From an uncultured Kiloniellales bacterium (GTDB lineage Bacteria; Pseudomonadota; Alphaproteobacteria; Kiloniellales; JAKSDN01): a stretch of 12,566 bases of DNA. The translations under genes and the position numbers were made by a program. This document shows, piece by piece, positions 7,510 to 12,566 of the stretch (the first letter of the stretch is position 1; the number at the start of each line of letters is the position of its first letter). A model generated the notes under the pieces. That model had not been told where the DNA came from. It made no database searches and saw nothing but the letters and a program-made list of their open reading frames with translations. The stretch spans positions 1 through 12,566 of the forward strand of contig CALJXB010000147.1 of assembly GCA_937974415.1 (NCBI GenBank), given 5' to 3'.

Positions 7510-7880
7510 AGATCCGAGCCGTGTGACACAGTCGGGCTTGGTCGGCTTTCGCATGGCCCGTCACGTTCCTACGAGGCCGGTCCTGTAAGCCCGGTGTTGG
7601 ATCTCGTTGCAGGCCAATCCGCCGGCTCACCGCTCCAGCCGAAAGCAGTCATGAGTCGAAACTCGCCCGCTTCAACGCTGCCGGGCCAATACCCCACGCC
7701 TCACCGTGCCCTGCGCGTGTCGAGACAAGCCTCGCTTCGCTGCATAATCTCCAACAAATTAAGACTCTCGGTGCGGACTCTGCCGAAGACAGCCTGAAAT
7801 CCGTTGATTCTTCATCGGTGTTGCTTCAGACAAGAGATATTCAAAAAAAAGAAAATCGATTGATGCTGTGCCACACCATG

Positions 7881-7887
7881 AGGGAGG
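7881..7887 (+). promoter_or_regulatory. Ribosome binding site that fixes the start of the Sel1-repeat gene
   Basis: AGGGAGG lies 5 bases before a GTG at 7893. Upstream in-frame candidates (GTG 7818, ATG 7863, ATG 7878) have no comparable site. Starting at 7893 also places a standard signal peptide exactly at the N-terminus. Confidence 0.7.
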
Positions 7888-7892
7888 CGTCG

Positions 7893-9866
7893 GTGAGGCC
7901 AAGATTTCAGGTACCGATCCTGGCGGCCATTCTCGTTTCCGTGTGGCCCTGGATAACGCTAGCCCAACAAACCGTCGGAGCAACCGCCGCGCAGGAAAAG
8001 GCGGCGAGCCTCGAGCAACTTCGCGTCTTGGCGCAAGAGGGGGACCGGGATGCGCAGTTTCAGCTCGGCGAGCTGTACGAAGAAGGCGAGATCGTCGACC
8101 GGAACATCGAAACAGCGGTTGAGTTCTATGGGGAAGCGGCAGCGCAGGAACACCAGGGCGCGCAATACGCATTAGGGCTTGTTCTTCAGCTCGGAAGCGG
8201 CGGCGAGCAAGATATTGCCTCCGCGATGGCGTGGTATCGCAAGGCCGCTCGTCAAGGTCACGAGCTATCTCAGCTCGCCCTCGGCGATCAATATCGCTTG
8301 GGCCTTGCGGTGCCCAGAGACTTGGCGCAAGCCGCCATGTGGTACCGCGCCGCGGCCGAGCACGGCAATCATTTCGCACAGTACGAGCTCGGAAACGCCT
8401 ACCGCTACGGCAACGGCGTCGATCGGGACATTGCCCGAGGCATCAAATGGTTCCGGCTGTCGGCGAACGCTGGAAACCCCTCTGCGGTGCTCGCCCTGCA
8501 AGAACTCGAGGCTGGAGGGACGGTAGAGGCGAGCGCGACGACGCCTGCGGCGGCTGTCCCCGAAGACGATCCGGACGATACTCGCGGCACCGGCTCGCCG
8601 GATCCCGCTTTGGAAAACGCGCCCGTCGTCTCCGAGATCGCGCTGGTAACGGTCGTGGAGCAAAAGGCGGCGGTAGAGCTACCCGGGTCCGGAGAGTCAT
8701 TGAACGGCAAGCCCGTCATCCAGTCCGAAGCGGCATTCGCTGAAATGCCGTCGCTCAACGGCGAGGAGACGATCGCGAAGCTGTTGAACCGCGCGGAATA
8801 CCAGGTTGCGAGGTTGGCGCTCACGACTCCCCAAGGCGACAACGCCCTCGAAACCTATCGACACGTCCTCTCTCTGCAGCCGCAACGCGAAGAGGCTCTC
8901 GCCGGGATCGAACGAGTCGGCGTCATGTATGTCGAACTGGCCGAGCGGGCCGCAGCGCGGGGAGACCATCAAAGTTCCAGGCAGTACGCCGCAAATGCCC
9001 AGGAACTCGCGCCGGAGCACCCCTCGGTCAAGTCTATGAAGGCTCCAACGGAAGTGGCGCAGCCGGAAATCCGAAGGGCGGAGCCAGCGCCAGAGATCGT
9101 TGCCGACTTCAAGGCACCACCGCCGATGCCGGCGGCCCCCAGAGAGGCGAAAGCAAGAATCGAGATTGCGTCGGCCACCCCTACCTCCGTAGGGCTGGGC
9201 GACTTGACCGAGGATGCGGACGATCTCGTGTTTCGTCCCGCCGACTATCGGGGCCGCCAGGTGGCGGTGGCCGGTCCCGTGGTTCATCTCATGTGGGACT
9301 ACAGGTTGGTTGCCGGTCCAAAAAGCCTGGTGATCGACGTCGACGGTTTGAGCCAAAAGGATCGAGCCGAGCTCGACGCGGCCATCGACAAGGCCGGCTT
9401 TCTCGGTCAGGTCCCGGCCCGGATCACTGGTACGGTGGAGCGCCAATCCCTCGTGACCTTCAAATTGGCAGCCACCGAACTGTCGCTCTTGGACATCGAT
9501 CCAGGCGACGGAAAAGCGCTGGGTCGGACCTTGGATCCGGACTTTGAGGAGGTGGTCCCGCTCGAAGTCCCCGTATTTCCGGGCGAGCTTGCCACGCCGA
9601 CAAACCTGAACAGCGGCCTGACTCGATCGGGGGACCGTAGTGGCGCGACAGCAAGTGCGGATAACTCCGGCGGTAATGGATCCGGTGGAGCCGCGGGTGG
9701 AGGATCGGGCGGCGGCGATGCCGGTGGCGGTGATTCCGGCGGCGGCGGTGATTCCGGCGGTGGCGGCGACTCCGGCGGGGGAGATTCCGGTGGCGGAAAT
9801 TCGGGCGGTGGCAAGGGCGGTAAAGGAAAAGGCGGGGATAAGGGCGGCAAAGGCGGCAAAAAATAA
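7893..9866 (+). CDS. Exported Sel1-repeat / TPR-like protein with a Gly-rich tail
   Basis: From the GTG at 7893 the protein has 657 aa. It opens with a signal peptide (MRPRF, then a hydrophobic stretch to about residue 24, likely cut after ITLA). Four Sel1-like repeats of 36 residues follow at about 51-195, each with an AQ.LG..Y..G / A..WYR.AA pattern. Next come a charged, disordered linker (about 205-285), a TPR-like helical region (about 291-383, ALETYRHVLSLQPQREEAL), a Pro-rich linker, and a compact beta-rich domain at about 435-535 that looks like a small barrel, possibly an OB-fold. The tail (about 590-657) is Gly/Ser/Asp-rich and ends in a Gly/Lys stretch. Sel1 and TPR repeats bind other proteins, often in envelope or signalling complexes; no enzyme motif is seen. 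It stands alone, opposite in strand to both flanking operons, and probably acts in the periplasm or envelope. Confidence 0.85.
   Translation: MRPRFQVPILAAILVSVWPWITLAQQTVGATAAQEKAASLEQLRVLAQEGDRDAQFQLGELYEEGEIVDRNIETAVEFYGEAAAQEHQGAQYALGLVLQLGSGGEQDIASAMAWYRKAARQGHELSQLALGDQYRLGLAVPRDLAQAAMWYRAAAEHGNHFAQYELGNAYRYGNGVDRDIARGIKWFRLSANAGNPSAVLALQELEAGGTVEASATTPAAAVPEDDPDDTRGTGSPDPALENAPVVSEIALVTVVEQKAAVELPGSGESLNGKPVIQSEAAFAEMPSLNGEETIAKLLNRAEYQVARLALTTPQGDNALETYRHVLSLQPQREEALAGIERVGVMYVELAERAAARGDHQSSRQYAANAQELAPEHPSVKSMKAPTEVAQPEIRRAEPAPEIVADFKAPPPMPAAPREAKARIEIASATPTSVGLGDLTEDADDLVFRPADYRGRQVAVAGPVVHLMWDYRLVAGPKSLVIDVDGLSQKDRAELDAAIDKAGFLGQVPARITGTVERQSLVTFKLAATELSLLDIDPGDGKALGRTLDPDFEEVVPLEVPVFPGELATPTNLNSGLTRSGDRSGATASADNSGGNGSGGAAGGGSGGGDAGGGDSGGGGDSGGGGDSGGGDSGGGNSGGGKGGKGKGGDKGGKGGKK
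9717..9812 (+). repeat. In-frame tandem repeat encoding (D/N)(S/A)GGG(G) units
   Basis: Six consecutive units of 15 or 18 bases encode DAGGG, DSGGGG, DSGGGG, DSGGG, DSGGG and NSGGG. The DNA units resemble each other (GATTCCGGCGGCGGCGGT type) with third-position differences. A lysine-rich continuation (KGGKGKGG, then DKGGKGGKK) ends the protein. All unit lengths are multiples of three, so copy-number change would keep the frame. Confidence 0.8.
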
Positions 9867-9868
9867 GC

Positions 9869-9886
9869 AAAGCGCGAAAGCGTTTT
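9869..9886 (+). terminator. Possible intrinsic terminator after the Sel1-repeat gene
   Basis: AAAGCGC-GAAA-GCGTTTT, two bases after the TAA stop, folds into a 7-pair stem (one G-U pair) closed by a GNRA tetraloop. The T run is only four bases long and forms the stem base, so it is a weak terminator or a 3'-end-stabilising hairpin. A second inverted repeat, CGGCCCT (9906-9912) with AGGGCCG (9931-9937), follows in the 151-base convergent gap before the stop of the next minus-strand gene. Confidence 0.45.
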
Positions 9887-10017
9887 GGCTGTTAAGGGCG
9901 ACAAGCGGCCCTAGGCTGCCCGCTCAGCGAAGGGCCGTAGTCTGCTCTAGAGAATTCGACACTGTTCCGCCGGATCGGGAGGCGACCAGGACACGACGGG
10001 TCGGGCGGCCTCCGGCC

Positions 10018-10695
10018 TCACCACCGAGGGCATTGCTTTTCCACCCGGCGGTATTCGGCGGGGGTATCGATGCGGCCTTGCGCCGCTTCCATGTCCCGGC
10101 GCAGACGCGCGAGGATGGGCTGAAGGAGTTTCTCGATGGTCGCCTGGGTCTTTTGCTGCGCGCCGGTCACGTTCTCGACCAGGAGCGGCGAGCGGGGCTT
10201 GGGGATGGCGAGCGACGTGAGCGCGCTGCGGATGGTCTGGACGTAGTCGTCCAGGTAGCCCCGAGCCACCTCGGCGTGCCGTTTCTCGTGGCTCAGGATG
10301 GCGTTGTATTGACAGGACCCGCGGCTGTAGTCCGAGGCGATGTAGATATCGAGCGCCTCGTAACGCAGGGTAACCTCGATTTGCTCGGCCCAGAAGCAGA
10401 CGCCCTCGCCTTCGAGGGGCCGATTGCCGTAATAGGTGGAGGTGCCGGCTCGCAGCCTCGAGGCGGTTACTCCGAGCACGCGATTGGTCGGGCCGTGCAG
10501 GGCGAGCTGGCCAAGCTCGGCCCGGCTGCGGTCGTGGTGGACCCTCACCGGCGGCAGGTCGATCGCAACATCGACCCGGTAGGTGCTGCTCTCGGAATGG
10601 CAGACCGCAGCGGCCGCCGGCACGGCCGAGCCCAATGCCAGGAGCGCCATCACAAAGCCTGCCGCGAGCGCACGAAGCCGAGGGGAAGCCTGCAT
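10018..10695 (-). CDS. Small secreted protein with an HExxH motif, putative zinc metalloprotease
   Basis: This 225-aa protein has a clear signal peptide: MQASPRLR, then a hydrophobic core, with likely cleavage near AAAA-VC at about residue 30. The mature part contains HEKRH at 136-140, followed by AEVARGYLDDY, which fits the zincin HExxH helix. A third metal ligand is not obvious. Cysteines at 32, 100, 128 and 222 could form two disulfides, consistent with a periplasmic or secreted location. The arrangement recalls the DUF922-type secreted putative proteases, but I cannot confirm the family. It starts 11 bases after the stop of the 499-aa gene and is the last gene of that run. Its link to the oxygenase is unknown, and it may simply share the transcript. 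Confidence 0.75.
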   Translation of the reverse strand: MQASPRLRALAAGFVMALLALGSAVPAAAAVCHSESSTYRVDVAIDLPPVRVHHDRSRAELGQLALHGPTNRVLGVTASRLRAGTSTYYGNRPLEGEGVCFWAEQIEVTLRYEALDIYIASDYSRGSCQYNAILSHEKRHAEVARGYLDDYVQTIRSALTSLAIPKPRSPLLVENVTGAQQKTQATIEKLLQPILARLRRDMEAAQGRIDTPAEYRRVEKQCPRW

Positions 10696-10706
10696 CGCCG
10701 AACCGC

Positions 10707-12206
10707 CTAGATCTCGAGGAGCCGCGCCGCTCGAGGATAAATCTCCTGGGGCAGCATGGCATAGACCGTGGCCAAGTGACGCGCAGCCGCCACCATGTGG
10801 ACCCAGCGGTAAGGCGCGCGGGTAGCGTGGAATTCTTCGAAGGCTGCCTGCTGCATCTTGTAGGCGTGCATCTCCGAGGCCTCGTCGCGGCTTACCAGCT
10901 CGGCCATTAGCGCGAAGAAGGGCGCCGGATCATGGCCGGCCCGGGCATAGCCCTCGGCAAGCGCCATGGTCTCGCGCACCTGGAGCGCCTCGCGCAGGGT
11001 TTCGACCGGCACCGCGATCGTCCGCAGGTCGAAGGCTGGTTGGGCCTCGATGCTTTCGCGGATCGCAGCCAGCGCGTCGGCTTGGCTGCCTGACGCCGGC
11101 GCCGCGGCCGGCCCATCGGGCAACGCATGACCCCGGGTCTCCGCGGCCAGGCGCACTTCGGGGCCGTCGGCCCAAGTGAGCAGCGCCAGCAGCTTGGTCT
11201 CCAGAGCGAGGCCCTCGAGGCCGATGAGATAGCGGCGGGCATTGAGGCCGGTGTGAATGTGCACGTCGAAGGGATTGCCGGTGGTAGTGCAGAGATAGAT
11301 CAGCCCGGCGCCATAGGAGAGCGCTTCCCCGGCGCCCTCGAGGGACAGCCCGGCAGCGAGCGCCTCGGCCAGATAGCCCGGCACCGGAGCGAGATCGCTC
11401 GACTCGCCAATGCGCCAGCCGAGGGTGCCGATGGCCGCGCTCTCGTCCGCGCCGGTCTCGATCCTGAGCTCCCGCTGCAACAGCCGGTGTTCGGCGATGA
11501 GTTGCGTGAAGACGCCGAAGGCCTGATAGCGCGCGACGTTCTCGGCCATGTAGGTGGCCTGTGCTTGGTCCGTCGCCTCCATCAGGGCGTTGCTGGCGAG
11601 ATAGCGGACCGGCGGCCGCAACAGAGGCGACGCCAGATCCCAACCCAAGCCGTCGAGAGCACGTAGGGTGTAAAGCGGATAGAGGAAGTAGTGATCGTCC
11701 AGGGAATTGCGCCGGGTCCCCGCCGCCAGGATCGGCTCCAACACCGCTTGCCGCTCACCCTTTTTCAGCAGGCCCAGGGTGGTGCGTTCGGCGGCCAGGG
11801 CTCGATGCCCGCCAATTTGCTCGGCCAGATCCTGGGCGCTGGCCTCCCCGCCAGAGGAGTCCAGATCGCCCATGAGGCTCGGGCCCATCTCGGGCGAATG
11901 GATGTGCAGGTTCGCCAGAGCGACCGATTGAATGGCGGGCACCAGGCCCTTGTCGCCGTTCAAGCGTCCGGCGAGGTTGAGCACCGCATGGAGGCCGGCG
12001 ACCGGATGGACCGGTCCGCCGTGATGGTCGGCCGGCAGCTCGGTGGAGCGGACGACCGCCAGCGCCCCGGCCCGCATCAGGCTTGCAGGCGTTTGCCCGG
12101 CGCGCAGCCGCGCAACGGTCTCGGCGACGATCTCGGCCGGTTCGGTGTCCTCGACGAAACGGACAGCCGCTTCAGTCTTGGGATCGAACTGAAGAGGACG
12201 TAGCAT
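10707..12206 (-). CDS. Histidine-rich protein of unknown family next to a Rieske oxygenase gene
   Basis: I do not recognise this 499-aa protein with confidence. It has no signal peptide or membrane segment and is predicted mainly helical from its Ala/Leu/Glu-rich composition. Histidines cluster in three places: HHGGPVHPVAGLHA (61-74), HIHSPE (101-106) and DVHIHTGLNARRYL (314-327). These could form a metal site. DDHYFLYPLYTLRALDGLGW (170-189) is another conserved-looking block, and 360-380 is a low-complexity Ala/Gly/Pro linker between two halves. The HPxxxLxA...AL..AxxH pattern vaguely recalls questin-oxidase-like proteins, which I treat only as a hint. The ATG at 12206 follows the Rieske stop with no spacer (TAG then ATG), and GGAGGG lies 6 bases upstream. 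It is therefore translated with the oxygenase and may act on the same substrate or on the enzyme itself. Confidence 0.8.
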   Translation of the reverse strand: MLRPLQFDPKTEAAVRFVEDTEPAEIVAETVARLRAGQTPASLMRAGALAVVRSTELPADHHGGPVHPVAGLHAVLNLAGRLNGDKGLVPAIQSVALANLHIHSPEMGPSLMGDLDSSGGEASAQDLAEQIGGHRALAAERTTLGLLKKGERQAVLEPILAAGTRRNSLDDHYFLYPLYTLRALDGLGWDLASPLLRPPVRYLASNALMEATDQAQATYMAENVARYQAFGVFTQLIAEHRLLQRELRIETGADESAAIGTLGWRIGESSDLAPVPGYLAEALAAGLSLEGAGEALSYGAGLIYLCTTTGNPFDVHIHTGLNARRYLIGLEGLALETKLLALLTWADGPEVRLAAETRGHALPDGPAAAPASGSQADALAAIRESIEAQPAFDLRTIAVPVETLREALQVRETMALAEGYARAGHDPAPFFALMAELVSRDEASEMHAYKMQQAAFEEFHATRAPYRWVHMVAAARHLATVYAMLPQEIYPRAARLLEI

Positions 12207-12566
12207 CTAGGTCCCTCCACCGTTGCCGACGCCGGAAGACCCTTGGGGCACAACCCCCAAGGCCCGCAGCACCCTGAGCTGGAAATCGTGGACCGCGTGC
12301 TCGCTCAGACCCGTTCCCTCCTCGTCGACCATGAAGCGGCCCTGGCGATAGCCCCGGCTGTGCAGGCCCCGCTGCACGCTCTCGACGATGGGGATATCCT
12401 CCTCGCGCACCACGTCGACGAAGTCGATCACCTCCTGCTCCATCTGGCTGGGCTCGGCCTGGGGCAGATACCAGTCGATGATCTGCAAGGTGCGCTCCGG
12501 GCCCACGGGCTTATTGTGGAACACCGTCAGCTTGCCGCCGGGATAGTACTCGAAGACCACGTTGGG
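12207..12566 (-). CDS. Rieske-type ring-hydroxylating oxygenase / N-demethylase alpha subunit, C-terminal end (partial)
   Basis: Only the last 119 residues are in the window; the frame is open through the right edge. The visible part is the end of the catalytic (Bet v1-like) domain. It has the PNVVFEYYPGGKLTVFHNKP strand pair, a GPERTLQIIDWYLP strand, and a helix with EEDIPIVESVQRGLHSRGY (55-73) followed by LSEHAVHDFQLRVLRAL, all typical of Rieske oxygenase alpha subunits, including those that demethylate carnitine, glycine betaine and stachydrine. The Asp in EED (residue 57 of the visible part) is a candidate third ligand to the mononuclear iron; this is inferred. The Rieske cluster and the two iron-binding histidines lie outside the window. 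The ending SSGVGNGGGT is a short Gly-rich tail. Confidence 0.85.
   Translation of the reverse strand, partial: PNVVFEYYPGGKLTVFHNKPVGPERTLQIIDWYLPQAEPSQMEQEVIDFVDVVREEDIPIVESVQRGLHSRGYRQGRFMVDEEGTGLSEHAVHDFQLRVLRALGVVPQGSSGVGNGGGT

Larger units (their letters stand above)
7382..7892. other. Divergent intergenic region between the left operon and the Sel1-repeat gene
   Basis: This stretch of about 500 bases has no convincing gene. A plus-strand frame at 7594-7797 (67 codons) lacks a ribosome binding site and recognisable features. The part nearest the left operon holds the putative -35, three AAACACTC copies, the inverted repeat GTGTT-TGG-AACAC (7425-7437) and a small TGTG-A-CACA palindrome (7522-7530). 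From about 7730 on, and especially 7836-7862, the DNA is clearly richer in A and T than its surroundings. The promoter of the plus-strand gene is probably there, but no hexamer pair stands out. Confidence 0.6.

Noticed and set aside
5855..7588. A 577-codon plus-strand open frame opposite the MttB-like gene
   Set aside because: It is antisense to a well-supported gene and has shadow-type composition without domains. It also runs through the operator and promoter region.
7594..7797. A possible 67-aa plus-strand gene in the intergenic region
   Set aside because: There is no Shine-Dalgarno sequence, no recognisable motif, and it is short enough to occur by chance in GC-rich DNA.
7759..8379. A 206-codon minus-strand frame opposite the start of the Sel1-repeat gene
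   Set aside because: Its Arg/Pro-rich translation has no domain, and the opposite strand shows a signal peptide and clear Sel1 repeats.
9717..9812. CRISPR-like or non-coding tandem array
   Set aside because: The repeats are short, contiguous without spacers, and in frame within the C-terminus of a protein.
9640..10710. A 356-codon plus-strand frame spanning the tail of the Sel1-repeat gene and the secreted HExxH gene
   Set aside because: It overlaps two supported genes in other frames and crosses the hairpin after 9866. Composition is that of a shadow frame.

Overview
The window is GC-rich and tightly packed, with many NTG starts, 4-bp start/stop overlaps and Shine-Dalgarno sequences of the GGAGG type. 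This fits a high-GC proteobacterium, most likely an alphaproteobacterium with a large catabolic repertoire. That placement is inferred from gene content and style; no rRNA or other taxonomic marker is present.

Layout. (1) Positions 7345 down to 1, minus strand: one operon-like run. It encodes an MttB-like (trimethylamine/quaternary-amine methyltransferase superfamily) protein, a TcuA-like FAD dehydrogenase, a GntR/FCD regulator, an aldehyde dehydrogenase, and a three-part flavin demethylase/dienoyl-CoA-reductase-like oxidoreductase (FMN barrel, 4Fe-4S, FAD/NAD domain). The first few codons of a further gene may run off the left edge. The first four genes are joined by 4-bp overlaps and the last two by a 10-bp gap. 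(2) 7346-7892: a regulatory gap. It holds a 20-bp imperfect palindrome of the kind bound by GntR/FCD proteins, lying on the putative -10 of the operon, and three copies of the 8-mer AAACACTC. (3) 7893-9866, plus strand: a lone exported protein with Sel1 repeats, a TPR-like region, a small beta-rich domain and a Gly/Ser/Asp then Gly/Lys tail, followed directly by a GNRA-tetraloop hairpin. (4) 12566 down to 10018, minus strand: a second run, containing the C-terminal end of a Rieske-type oxygenase alpha subunit, an abutting 499-aa histidine-rich protein of unknown family, and a small secreted HExxH protein.

How the genes may work together. Rieske oxygenases, TMADH/DgcA-like flavoproteins and MttB-superfamily methyltransferases are each known to attack N-methyl groups of betaines and methylamines. 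An aldehyde dehydrogenase, a carboxylate-type FAD dehydrogenase and a GntR/FCD repressor are usual partners for the remaining carbon skeleton. The left operon is therefore best read as an autoregulated pathway for an N-methylated or otherwise quaternary-amine compound whose identity cannot be read from the sequence. No corrinoid protein or transporter is visible here. Whether the right-hand Rieske cluster belongs to the same pathway is open, because it is separated by the unrelated-looking Sel1 gene.
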